From the NCBI GenBank assembly GCA_005656395.1, contig SRSI01000066.1, positions 962,858 to 1,026,857 on the forward strand: a stretch of 64,000 bases of DNA, read 5' to 3'. The position numbers and the translations under genes are program-made. Shown here piece after piece: positions 11,877 through 23,263 of the stretch. Under the pieces are notes generated by a model. It made no database searches and had not been told where the DNA came from. It saw nothing but the letters and a program-made list of their open reading frames with translations. The stretch's first letter is position 1, and each line of letters opens with the position of its first letter. Source of the stretch: Strongyloides papillosus. Taxonomy: Eukaryota > Nematoda > Chromadorea > Rhabditida > Strongyloididae.

Positions 11877-12009
11877 TAAGTAGTAATAAATGCTTAGAAG
11901 ATTTTTTTTGAAAAATAGTCTTTTACTATTCGCGTTGAGATATTTCCTGGGAATGCGTGTATTAGTAAAGCTGACCCATTATATAATAGATAAAGGAATT
12001 TAAAGAAAA
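11877..12009. promoter_or_regulatory. Compact divergent promoter
   Basis: Only 133 bp separate the start codons of the minus-strand coiled-coil gene and the plus-strand DUS4 gene, so both promoters and 5' UTRs must fit here. No TATA-like motif stands out from the AT-rich background. Confidence 0.5.
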
Positions 12010-12980
12010 ATGAATGAAGACATAAGAAAGGTATGTGCTTAAACTAATGTTATTAAATTTTTTAGGATATTGAAAATGATTTTTACAAACATGATTTGAT
12101 TGTGCCTCATTTTGTATCAGCACCAATGGTTAGGTATTCAAAATTGTCGTTTCGACTTTTGGTTTCGAAATATGGGGCGGATATTTGTTATACACCAATG
12201 ATATTTGCTAATTGTTTTTCTACAAATAAAAGATGTACAGTAGCTGAATTCACCACAATACCGGGGGAAAAACCAATTGTTCAATTTGCTGCCAACAACG
12301 CTGAAGACTTTGCTTGTGCTTCAGAACTTGTTTGTAATGATGCTTCAGGGGTCGATTTAAATTGTGGATGTCCAAAAAAATCTGTAACTTCAAAACAGTG
12401 TGGATCTGCATTGCTAAAAAATCCAGAATTAATTGCAGATATAGTTAAACAGACTAGAAATCGAATAAGTAATAGTGATTTTATAGTTTCTTGTAAGATT
12501 AGGATTGATGAGGATCTCAATACAACTGTTGATTTAGCAAGGAAATTAGAATCAGCTGGTTTGAATCGAATAGCTGTTCATGGAAGAACGAAAAACCAAG
12601 CCTCCTCTGAGCCATGTGATTATGAAGCAATAAGAGTAGTGAAAGACTCTGTTGGAATTCCAGTGTTTGCAAATGGGGGTGTTTCTAAATATGAAGATCT
12701 AATAGAAGTTGCCAAAATAACAAAAGCTGATGGTATTATGGTTGCAAATGGTTTGTTAGAGAATCCAGCCATTTTCTGTAAACAGAAATACCCATCACTC
12801 GATTGTATAAAAGACTTTATGGATCTAGAATCAAAACATGGACTTATTTTTGATCTCTACCATCAACATTTAATATTCATGATGAGGCATATGATGCCAA
12901 AAGCAGAACGTTTATATTTTAACGAACTAAGAGACATAGTTTCGGTAAAATCTTTTTTGAATAGATATATAAATGCATAG
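12010..12980 (+). CDS. dus4l: tRNA-dihydrouridine synthase 4 (DUS4-like)
   Basis: A 21-nt first exon (12010-12030) is joined across a 35-nt intron to 12066-12980, giving 311 residues. The family map is complete: FMN-binding APMVRYSKLSFR, VQFAANNAEDF, the active-site loop DLNCGCPKKSV with the expected general-acid cysteine near residue 109, KIRIDEDL, VHGRTKNQ, and the phosphate-binding FANGGVSKYED...GIMVANGLLENPAIF. These features and the short length fit the DUS4 branch, which reduces uridines 20a/20b in the tRNA D-loop using NADPH and FMN. DUS1 to DUS3 are longer or carry extra domains. The gene is convergent with the F-box-like gene, with about 100 bp between stops. Confidence 0.92.
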
Positions 12981-13024
12981 ATGACTAATAAACATTCCAC
13001 TTTGTTAACACATTAGATATTTTA

Positions 13025-13036
13025 AATAAATTTATT
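13025..13036. terminator. Palindromic two-way polyadenylation signal
   Basis: AATAAATTTATT reads AATAAA on both strands. It lies 45 nt past the DUS4 stop on the plus strand and about 45 nt past the F-box-like gene stop on the minus strand, so one 12-bp palindrome may serve both convergent genes. Confidence 0.5.
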
Positions 13037-13080
13037 GGTAACAATATTATTATTAAAAAACATAATGAGTTTTAAATATA

Positions 13081-14870
13081 TTACTCAGTGATATAATTCG
13101 TGTTTCTTTGGATGATGATTTCCCATAAAATTTCATTTTCGTCTGAAGTTTTTTGTTTTATTAAAAATCTTCCTGATCTTCTTGGTGTATTCTTCTCAAC
13201 TGCATTTAATAGTTCTATTCCTTTATTGTCTGGCTCATTAAAAGATATCTTTAAAAAATCAATATCTGGCCAATCTAACAAATAATGTCCTTTAACTTCA
13301 TCTTTTTTAGCCAAATCATTGATAATATTATCGAAACAATAACTAGAAGTAAATCGAATATCGAGTCCTTTTAAATTCTTAAATAATGACATTATGGTTT
13401 TAATTGTAATTTGATTACTTCTAACCTCAGTTAAACTTATGTTCTCGATTTTTGTACAACGGTGTCCTATTTCTATCAAACTATATAGTTCCAGAGGATA
13501 ACAATTACACAATCTCATATTCTTCAAATTTCGGTTTAATCCACCATAATATATCGGAAAATTATATGGTCCCATAATCACACTTAAATCTATCTCAAAT
13601 GTTGTTAAATTTTGCATTTTTAATAATTTTTCTTTAATTGATAGCATTTCAGCATCAAAGTCATCAACCTCATAGAAGTTATCGTACATTTCTATTTTAA
13701 AATTCTTTATACACTTAAATCTCTCGCACATTGAAACGTTTTCATATAAATTACGGACTAGTGATTTCTCCTTCGTTGGGGGAGAATGACTCACCCAAAC
13801 ATCGACATCACACTTTGAAACATTAAAACAGATGTCAAAACTCAAGAGGAAAAATTCTGATGTGCCGAATTCTTCCCACATTTGAGAAAAATATTCATTT
13901 AAGAATCTAAAAGAAGGATAACTTTGACATATCGAAAATTGAATTTCTTTAAAGTAACGTGCAACAGAAGTAACAGACTTCATACCTTCTGCAGTTAAAT
14001 ATTTCGTAAAATTTTCTCCAAGAACCAAAGACTCAAGTTCATAATGGCCGAAATTTTCAAATGCATCCACCATCCAATCAACGTTTCGTGTATCACCAAT
14101 TAAATGAATGTGTTTCAGACACTTTGGAAATGTATATTTTTCGTCACTATAAATTGTTCTCCATATATCGCTGCGGTCAAAAATACTGGTAACAACACTC
14201 CCAAATATTAAAGTATCAGGTTTAAGACTTTTCCACTCACTAAGTATCCCCAATGGAATGTACTTGGATTCTGCTAACTCCAGATGTACCGTTTTAACGT
14301 TTTCAAAACAATCCAATTCTTTAAAAAAATTAAGATATCCACTTGGCAAATTTTTAATTTTTAGAGTTTTAATTTTGTGCCTGTTCATTTTAATCTCATT
14401 TATAGCCATCTCCAACCTTTTGGTGACACTTCTGCTGTAGTGTGAAATGCCTATGACGAGAACATCATCGAAAGCTACGAATACTGGTTTTGTGATTGAG
14501 TATTGAATAATGTTCCTTTCACCATTTCCATATTTGAAAGATTCTGCGTACGACTCTTTACTGTTACATAAAACGTTGAAAGCTTTACATGACTCCGCAA
14601 TATTTCTTCTTTCACTGACTTTGTCGATGTTCCTAACTATTAAATTCATAAGATCCATGTTTTTCCCAACCTTTTCAGCGGCAGTCAATGGAGCAGAAGT
14701 TTCACCATCATCTCTTACTACTTCCTTTGGCTTCGTTACTATAAATGTCATGAAAAAAATTAATGATATTAGTTATACTTACCACTTTTACCCTTCAACT
14801 TTGTCTTTTTACGAGGGATTTCAACAGCAGACTGAGAAAGTCTTGGACGAAGAGACCATTTTTTCCCCAT
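13081..14870 (-). CDS. F-box-like/leucine-rich repeat protein, lineage-expanded type
   Basis: Two exons, 14783-14870 and 13081-14738, with a 44-nt phase-1 intron (GTAAGT...TTTATAG), encode 581 residues. An internal ATG in the intron gives a shorter frame, but the spliced start MGKKWSLRPRLSQSAVEIPR has better context and adds a basic N-terminus. Residues about 55-95 (MDLMNLIVRNIDKVSERRN...ESCKAFN) fit a degenerate F-box. The rest alternates short hydrophobic strands and helices in a leucine-rich-repeat-like rhythm (LKTLKIKNLPSGYLNFFKEL, VHLELAES). Large families of such proteins occur in Strongyloides and other nematodes. A role as a substrate adaptor for a Cullin ligase is inferred from the family only. 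It is the last ordinary gene before the transposon compartment. Confidence 0.7.
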
Positions 14871-16143
14871 GCTATTTCTCCTTGAGTCAAATTAAAAGTG
14901 GTATTTTTTGTTTTATTTGTCGTTTAAACAATGATATAAGATATTTATAGCAATCCTCACAGTTTCTTGACAAGAGTTTTAATTTGCTTTTAACTTTCTA
15001 AAAACTAAATATACATAAAGAATTTGTCAAACAGTGATTTCAATATAACATTTTCAAAAAGTTTAATGTGAACAGAAATAAAGGGACAATCAAAATTTGG
15101 CGTTAAAATGAAAAGTTACAGTGGCAAGACTCCAATATTCAAAGTTAATATATTTTTTTTACTCGCAATTTTTATACTTTAGTAAATAAGAAGACGTTTT
15201 ACAAGTAAATTAGCGAACATTAAAAGTAATAGAATAAAGTTGAAAAGTTATAATTTGAGAAGAAGAATTTTGTGAAAACATTTGGTTTTTTTTTGTCATG
15301 TTGAATTTAATTGTCAATAAATAACCATATTTACTGAAGCTCCACTCGACATATAAAAAAATCACTTCTGCATTTTGCATATTAGAGTTAAATTCATTAA
15401 TTATAATGGGACGTTTTTTTGATACATTTCTTCTCAGAGGAAATATAAGGTAAATAATTAAATGGCAAAGAATTTTTAAGATTTTTGGTATCGTTCAATT
15501 CGGTTTTTTATGCTGATAATGTACATGACATTTGCTTTATATTATTTTTGGCCATTAAAAAATTATTTACAATTCAAAAAGAGGACATTTCCTAATTTAA
15601 TTTTTTGAATATTTTTATATCTGCTCAGCATAGTAGGCATGAAACGAAGAATGAAGCGTTAGCACTTTCAACCTTCTAGATTTCAGAATTCCTTTATGGA
15701 ATTCCGCGTGTAAATATATTTCAACAAAAGGTATAGGAATATTTAGAAAAATTAAAAAATGTTTATTCGTAGAAGAGGATAGTAAAGCCGAACTCTTAAA
15801 AAACGGCTTTTTTGAATTAATTGACGAATATCACTTTGGTAAAGTAGTCTCGCATACAATATTAGTATGAATGTGTTTTATTATTGTGTATTTAATAACT
15901 TAATTACCATAAAATTAAAATAGATTGTAGTTTCTTTGCTGTTTCAGAAGTTTTTTGGTGGCAAATTACAAGAGACAGATCGGACTTCTAAGCGATTAGA
16001 GCTTACATAATATAGAGTCTTGGAAATTAACATTCACTACTATTAGTAAATATTTTAAAACTTAAACCAATTAAAAATTTCTTTAGTAAATAATATTCTT
16101 TTATCTCGTATCAATATATACTTTAATTTTTTACTCTTATGAG
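14871..16143. other. Boundary region between genes and transposon compartment
   Basis: About 1.27 kb upstream of the F-box-like gene with no gene. Its central part is a diverged relic of the element A/B family, listed separately. Confidence 0.6.
15060..15600. mobile_element. Diverged relic of the element A/B family
   Basis: Stretches near 15,100-15,200 (AATGAAAAGTTACAGTGGCA, then TTTAGTAAATAAG) resemble the left subterminal DNA of elements A (16,300) and B (33,180). Stretches near 15,330 and 15,460-15,540 (GAAGCTCCACTCGACATA, then ATGCTGATAATG) resemble their tandem repeat and right subterminal DNA. The order is the same as in A and B. Terminal repeats are not recognisable, so this is an old decayed copy. 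Confidence 0.45.
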
Positions 16144-16681
16144 TAGCAACTTGCACAATTTTTTCACCAAAATTTCAAACTGCCTCTAATTTTCTAGAAA
16201 TTGATAATTAGATAGAGTTTTATGCGCTGATTCCATTTTTGAAATAATATTTCAAAAATGTTAAGTGTAAACACCCAAAAAAAGGAGTAAACAAAACTTT
16301 TGCGTGGAGATAAAAGTTACAGAGGCGTGATTTCAACTATCTTTAGAGTATTACTTTATTTGTTTACTTTTGGCATATTTGAGTAAATAAACACATAATA
16401 ATTCATTTATTAAAGCAACCAATTAATAATAAGCTTAAAATTAATCGTTAAAAGTGAAAGAAATTTTTAAAAATTATTTTTAATTTAAATTTCAACATGA
16501 AAAGTATAGTTTTTACAGTCACCTGTAAAATTCCATTAATTGACCATATTTAGATTTAAATTATTATCTGAATTATAAAATTTTTTACAAGAATTTTACT
16601 TGTTCCTTTTGTTACTTTTTCTGTAGTTACTTGTTATAGATTTTAATTCATTTATTCTAGCCACTGACATAGGTGGTTTAT

Positions 16682-19600
16682 CTAAATTTGAAACCATTGC
16701 CTTCCACTGTCAAGTTCTTGATTTTCTTCATCATTCAATGATTCTATATCAGTCATTTCATACTCCTCTATAAGTTCTTCCAATGTTTCTAAACTTAAAT
16801 TTGTTGTGGTTGAAATACTTGATGCCATTGAACTATTTTCCATATCAAAACTTTCAATTGGTTCTGGAGAATTAAAATTTTTTATATAACATTCCACCTT
16901 TTTAAAAAGTTTTTCATGCTTTTCAATATTCTTATCAAATTTTGGCAAATTTAATCTAATATTTTTGTTCTTTTTCCACAGTTTTAGCTAGTGATTTAGG
17001 AATTTTTTTTTCTGTCCTTTTGCCCGTAATTGAGATAGTTTTTCATTGAGATCTTCAATTGAACATATTGTTTGTTTTAATTTTAATTCATCATTTAATA
17101 AATTTTTTGCATTTTCTTTCATTTTCTTTCTTTCACATGTCTCTACAAGTTTTGTACATATGTCCATTTTTCCTTTAAGTATACCTTCAGAGTAGCTTCT
17201 AAAATCACTTTCTAAACTTAATCCCATACTCTTTATATTCTTAAAAAGTTCATTCTGTTCCTCTTGATTCATTCTATCTATTACTTCCATCATTTTATTA
17301 TGGGCTGCAGCCACTTGTGCAGACCTCATTATTATATTTTTATGAGATGCTCTTACAGTAGTGTGTTTTATTTGTGGAAAAATTCTTTCTGAAATAATAT
17401 TTGTTTGATTTTTTATCGAACAACCAATTCGAGCTTCTTCTTTTATTATTTTTTCATAGACTTTTATAAATCTTTCTTTAACTTCTCGAATTGTTTCTTC
17501 CATAATCTTTGCTATTTTGTGTTTTTGAGATGTTGAATTTTCATTTTTAAATACTTTTTCTAATAATCCAGAAAGAATTTTCAACGGTCTTTATCTAAAA
17601 GCAGAATTGTATTTTGTACCAAATTCTTCTTCAATTTTTTCTATTTTAGGAAGTTCAAGACAATTTCTTACTTCTATAAATTCCGTTAAATGTTTCATAT
17701 AATCTAAGAACTCTTTAATATCAGGCGATTCTGCTGCTCTAATTATTGGATAAATTAGTAATTCATGCAAGTAGGCTGTAAATGCTAAAATGTTAACAAC
17801 CTCTTCACATTGCAGCATTGTTAATATCTTTTTACAGATCCCATAAGTATTCTCATTAATTTTTGAAAATTCTATCAAATCACTATAGTTATAAAGTAAA
17901 TCTTGACAAATGACTCCATAAATTTGTGAACGATTTCCAGCTATGGCAGTAATTTTTGGTATTGGCTTGATTGCGATTTTTTCTTCCTTTTTTCTCTATC
18001 AATTCTATTTTTATTGAACGTATCGAAAGCGCCGGCCGGAGGATGGTATGCTGCATTACGAAGACACAGTTCTTTAGAAACTTCTTTAATAAACTTTAGT
18101 GTTTCTTCTTCAGACGATAACATATTTAGCGAAATTCCTACAGCTTTTGATATTGAACTACCAACATGCGCAAGACAAGAATAAGTGACACATTTTCTTA
18201 TTTCATTAGATTCTTTTTCTTCATTAATCTTTTTTTCAAACAATTCATAAGCCTTTTTTCCTGTTCTTGCATTATCTCTCATAAATCCATGTATGCAATT
18301 ATATGTATCGTCTATTAGTTTTTGTTCAAAAGTTCCAGTCACTTTTGCTAACGTCCTCAGAAGGTTTTCAAAAGCCTTAACAATAGACTCCGCTGATTTA
18401 TCGGCTATTTCAACGGTGCCTAAAACTATCTCGTAGTACTGGCTTTCCGCATTTCCACATAGATGAAAGTTTGTAATTTTTCATTTTTAAATGTTGTCTC
18501 GTCTTGAAATAAGGTTCCATTTCCTTTTTTTGCTATAAATTCCTTAAGCAAGTATCCTGAGACATACAGTGAACAAACTTTGAATTCTTTGGACCACTTG
18601 TATATTGTTCTGATGCTAATTCCACATTCTAATTCCTGATTAAAAAAGCATTTGGCTGCTTGTTTTAAGCCAAATTCAATTTTTTCATACGGTGTGAAGC
18701 ATTCCAGCATACCAAAAACGTACTTTTTTGTATTAAGAGTGAAAGTTTTTCCATCTTTATGCAAATTTATTCCAACGTTTCTTTGATCTTCCAACTCTTT
18801 ATTTACTAAACCAAGTTGAATATTTTTTTCAATAATTTCACTTTGTAATTCTGTAGTAAGTTTATGTGATTTTTCTACTGCATAATTGGCATTGTTTAAA
18901 TTTGTTTTCAGCATACTGTTTTCTTTTTTAAGTAGATCATTTTCTTTTTGAATTTTCGTTACCAAACTCATTTGCCTAGATAGCTCTTTATTTAGATCTT
19001 CTATCTCTTTAGAATATTTTTGTCTATCATTTTCATTTGATTTTCTTTCTTTCCATAGCATTGCTCTGTGGCTCTCTATTTTCTTTCTAGCTGCTTCATT
19101 TGATTGTTCCAGTCTACAAGCCCAATAGTCTTTGGGATCCTTTGTTCTATTCATGTAATTCTGAAAATTGCATTTATTGGTTACATAAAAAAAAACTTAC
19201 ATTTCTTTTTAATTCAGAACGTTCTCTAGATTGTTCTCTTCGCTCTCTTCGTTCTCTTTCAGATTCGACCGCTTCACTAAAATATCTACTAAGTCCTTCT
19301 GAAACAATTTTTGATGTTTCCCTAGCTTCATATCTTGAAGAATCATCTAATCTTGCATATTTTCTAGAAGAACATTCTTCCTCTCTTCTTCTTCTTTCTA
19401 CTTCTTCCTCTCTTCTTCTTCTTTCTGCTTCTTCCTCTCTTCTTCTTTTTTCTGCTTCTTCCTCTCTTCTTTTTCTCTCTTCATCTTCTCTTCTTCTTTC
19501 TTCATCTTCTCTTCTTCTTCTTTCTTCATCCTCTCTTTTTCTTCTTTCTCTAGATTCAAGTCTTCTCAAACGTTCATCCCTATCTCTTGAAATATCTCTT

Positions 19601-19746
19601 AGGATTGAAATGTCAGGAGCATTGAAAACTGGTAGTTCTCTCTCTCTACTTTCATCTTCATGACCACTAAATGAACTAATTCTTGATTCTCTGAATAAAG
19701 TTCTTCTAGTTTTTGATCCTGGGCGTTTTCCTCTTGATCTCTCCAT
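16682..19746 (-). pseudogene. Decayed transposase gene of element A (Arg/Glu-rich N-terminus)
   Basis: Exon 1 (19201-19746, 182 codons) encodes an Arg/Glu/Asp-rich protein start with about 70 residues of imperfect REEEAERR-type repeats. A 40-nt phase-0 intron leads into exon 2 from 19160. Exon 2 has a long coiled coil, a possible helix-turn-helix (GISIRTIYKWSKEF) and then DETTFKNEKLQ, which resembles the first acidic motif of a transposase-like nuclease core. The frame is broken: a shift near 18,470, a second in an A-run near 17,970, in-frame stops at 17,591 and 16,988. Sequence on both sides of each break still reads sensibly (for example EIADKSAESIVKAFENLL, CLAHVG). It is a recently inactivated gene, not noise. 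Similar coiled-coil plus D-T-T proteins occur in other animal genomes as uncharacterised families. The superfamily is undetermined. Confidence 0.65.
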
Positions 19747-19784
19747 GGTAAACTTTAAATTTTTGTTGTAGTTACAGCAATATA

Positions 19785-20660
19785 TTAGGTTTTTGCAAAA
19801 GTTCTGTTGTATTTTCTATGGTCATTTTTAATCATCAAAAAAATATGATTACAATTGATATAAAATTAAGCTATTATAATAATTAGATAGTACCACTTCT
19901 TAACTTTAAAATTCGTATAATCACAATTTGTTACACCGTCTATGCTACATTTTCTTTTGCTAAAAGTGGATGTGGTCAGAAGTTATTTTTAACACTGTAT
20001 TTTCTAAGAGCTCCAAATAAGACAATTGACAACTGACGATTTTAAAAATTTATGTGGAGCATTAGAAGAAGATGTAGTAGATGCGGTAACTATGTTAAGA
20101 TCGTTTTCAAAGTTCCAAGACAAAGAAATGAATCTCGGAAATGGAGCATGCGTTTGTATGGCTTCAGCTTCGAATGAAGATTTTTTGAGATTCTATGATT
20201 TCTAAACTACTTTTAATAACTTCTATTTTAAAATTCTATTAAAATTAAACAAAAAAATTCTGAAATTCGAAAAATGGCAAAAATGTTGTTCTTCACGATA
20301 ACGACATGTGACATTGAAGACTCGAAAAATTCTGGATAAGAGAAGTTATGAATTACTCTCGCACACAACATATTCTCCAGATGTTTCTCTATCTAATCAC
20401 TACCTGCTCTTATCTCTACATAACTTCTAAGACGGTAAGTACTTCATTAAAGTTGGCAAGGCAAATGTTGGTTTTTTTGAAACTTTCTTCAAAAAGGATG
20501 GAAAATTCTTCACATCTGGAAACGATAAGGTGGCTAATAAATGGAGACTAGTTGTAGATTATATTCGATAATATATTGTAAATTAGACATACTTCTTATT
20601 AACATTACAAACATTTAAAAATTTTGTAAAAAATACGACAGAACTTTTGCAACAACCTAA
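19785..20660. mobile_element. Mariner element inserted in element A
   Basis: Imperfect terminal repeats TTAGGTTTTTGCAAAAGTTC (left) and TTAGGTTGTTGCAAAAGTTC (right, inverted) are flanked by TA on both sides. The termini match the mariner type with TTAGGTTGxTGCAAAAGT. At 876 bp the element is shorter than the usual 1.3 kb, so its transposase is internally deleted. It lies 38 bp upstream of the element A transposase ATG, in the expected promoter. Confidence 0.75.
20280..20570 (+). pseudogene. Mariner transposase C-terminal remnant
   Basis: Near 20,288 the plus strand reads VLHDND. From 20,371 it reads YSPDVSLSNHYLLLSLHNF, a stop, then DGKYF and later VANKWRLVVDYI. This is the mariner order HDN, YSPDLAPxDYHLF-SL, and the closing W-residue segment. 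Stops and lost residues make it non-functional. Confidence 0.65.
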
Positions 20661-20990
20661 TACAATAATCAAAATGATTGTTAAAGTTTTGTGAAATCCA
20701 TCTTTTAATAGCTTTTTTAATAAATCCATCTAATCATTTGTTTGTTTGTAAATATCGTAAATCTACTTAATAAATAACATAGCAAGGTAGTATTGAATCG
20801 GCACATATTTTAAATAAAATGTTGTCTTTGCTTATTAAAACATAACGCCAATTTTGTATATTTAGGATAAATTGATATTTCACATAATTACGATATTTAA
20901 TTATTAATAATAATTGTTTTGTATTGTAAAAAACTTTTTATGATGGATAAAGTTCTAATTTTAAATAATATTAAAACTATAAAAAGTTAA

Positions 20991-21340
20991 TTCTCGACAC
21001 GTTTAAAAATAGCTTGAAACCCCCAGGCTACCTATGAAGATGATTAATGTCTCATTCGATAGCCAAGACTTTCTTCTACAAACGCATGGAGGCGATTTTT
21101 GATATTTGTCTTTATTAAGAAGGTATTTAAATTTGAATATTTTTTTTGCAACATTTTTTTTGTTAAATTACTCTCAATTTTCAATACATTTTAAAATAGC
21201 TTGAGGCTCCCAGACTATCTATGAAGACGATTAATGTTTCATTGGATGGTTAAGACTTTGTTCTAAAAACGCATAGAGGCGATTTTAAATATTTGCCTTT
21301 TTAAGGAAAATATGAGTCAAATAGTTAAGTGGCAAAAAAT
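20991..21340. repeat. Two subterminal repeat units in element A
   Basis: Two units about 186 bp apart share the core CCCAGRCTAYCTATGAAGA, followed by ATTAATG and GCGATTTT. They correspond to the unit amplified six times in element B. Confidence 0.65.
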
Positions 21341-21925
21341 TTGTTTCAGTATTTTACAACAATTTTTTATTTCTAGATTAAGATTTTTACGCTGATTACG
21401 AATATCACATTAATTATTTATAATTATTGTTTATTAAAATGTTATTCATAGTTATTTACAGTTAAAATAGGGGTGCATTTTTCGTCTACTTTTTAATGTT
21501 GGAACAACGTTTTTTAAAAAAACAGGATTGTGCAGGTTGCTACTTATGAAAGGTTGAAAAATTTTTTAAAAGAAACTAAACATTAATTTGAAAGATTTAA
21601 AGGTTATAAAATACCATGATTTAAAAGATGCACTTTTGAACAATCACATAAAATCAAATCTTTCTCTCACGAAGGCTGTTATGTAAAACTATTTTTTTTG
21701 TGCATATACTTTCGTAGGTCTCATTTTTGCATATACAAAATTTCACAAAATAAAATACATTTTATTTTTTTGTATATACAGTTAATGTGAAGATAACTAT
21801 TTTAAAGTAATAGGCTTATGTCAAAAATCATAAAGTGCATATACCCTTTGTTTTTAAAATCACTAAACAAAAAATGATGAGCGGAAACATTCCTTTCATT
21901 TTTTTTTCATAATGTATTTTGTCTA

Positions 21926-22040
21926 CACACAAAAAAAAAATGGGACACACAATTTCGAAAAATGTAGTAAATTTGTCCCACCTAATAAAATTTGAATTTT
22001 GTTAATTTGCGGCTAATTTTATCGCATTGTTTCGCATATA
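21926..22040 (+). repeat. Left terminal region of the giant element
   Basis: CACAC + A10 + TGGGACA at 21,926-21,947, then TGTCCCA at 21,974-21,980, followed by AATTTGCGGCTAATTTTATC. The hairpin and the GCG/TCGC words are mirrored at the right end. Confidence 0.6.
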
Positions 22041-23259
22041 AAAATAACATAGATAATTAAAAAATTATTAAATATTTATTATTTTATATTAATCTAGTAT
22101 TTTTAAAATAACTTTTTTATTAAAATTAAAGAAAAAAAAAGTAATTCTTAAATTATTATAACATATACGTCCTATTTATAAAATAAATAATATAGTATAA
22201 ACTAACAGAAGTACTTAATATTTGTGCTTTTATTAGTAGTTTTTAAAAAAACAATTAAAAAGGGTAACTATTTGAATTTACTGGTTTTGGTATAATTTAT
22301 TTATCAACATGATATAAATTTTCTAACTATTTAATATTTTCTAAAAAAATATATGATATCGGTGAAAACAAAATCTCTAATTTTTTTATAAACTTAAGAG
22401 GATATCATATTTCTCATTTTAAGTTAATTTTGTTTTAAAAAGAGTTGATTATAAAACGGCATTATTTTATATTATTATTGCACGTGAAAATATTCCCTGA
22501 ATTTGGTTTATGAAAAAATTGTTGCACGAGATTCCATAATTTCAGCAGAAATAATTGAAAAGTCTATATCGGAACATGTTTTGCAAACTAAAAAGTCAAT
22601 TTCATACAAAATTAAATGAAAATATTCCTTTAAATTAAACTAATATTTTTCTTCATTTCAATGGTTAAGGCAGCTTTCCTGAAAAATGGAGGAAAAATTC
22701 TCTATCAATTTTTTTATATTTATACACACAAAGTTATGATACTGAAAAACCTTCTGATTTTAGGACAGTACCTTTAGACAAAGAGTAATAAATTTATCTT
22801 TTGTCTAGAGTTATCATAAAAAGCTATTGGTGTCCCATGAAAGTTAGATTAATAAGAATAATTTGTATACATATTTTTGTTGTAGGAAAATTGCCTTTCT
22901 ATAACTCTACATGATACCATGTATATTTATGAAAATTTGAATTATCTCCACATTTCTAGGCATCAACGATATTTTTTAACATAAAAATATGATATTACAG
23001 TTGTTTTATAACCAATAAAATGAAAACTATTAAGATCATTATAATAACTGTTGAATTACTTGTTGAAAAAAACGGAAACTTCACTTTTTTAAAATATATG
23101 GACTTTTTAGTTGAAACTTTTAGTAAATAATTTTTTAGACTTCTTATTACTATGTTTATATAAATGAAAACACTTAATAGAAGAAATATTTTATCACTAA
23201 TTACAACAAGTTTTAAAGAAAGCTATAATTATTTAAACATAATTTATTTTTCATATTTT
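22041..23259. other. Left interior of the giant element, no gene seen
   Basis: About 1.2 kb of AT-rich sequence without a convincing exon. It ends at the CTTA target site of element C. Confidence 0.5.
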
Positions 23260-23263
23260 CTTA

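Larger units (their letters stand above)
16144..21542. mobile_element. Element A: 5.4-kb DNA transposon with decayed transposase gene
   Basis: The left end TAGCAACTTGCACAATTTTTT (16,144) pairs with the inverted right end ATTGTGCAGGTTGCTA (ending 21,542). The flanks are CTTATGAG and CTTATGAA, a 7/8-matching 8-bp target duplication. Element B has the same ends with a perfect 8-bp duplication. Inside are a broken minus-strand gene (16,682-19,746), a mariner insertion (19,785-20,660) and two subterminal repeat units (about 21,000-21,340). An 8-bp duplication occurs in hAT, P and some other superfamilies. The protein shows no hAT dimerisation motif that I recognise, so I leave the superfamily open. 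Confidence 0.8.

Noticed and set aside
19100..19663. Serine/leucine-rich plus-strand frame
   Set aside because: It is the antisense shadow of the Arg/Glu repeats in the element A gene.
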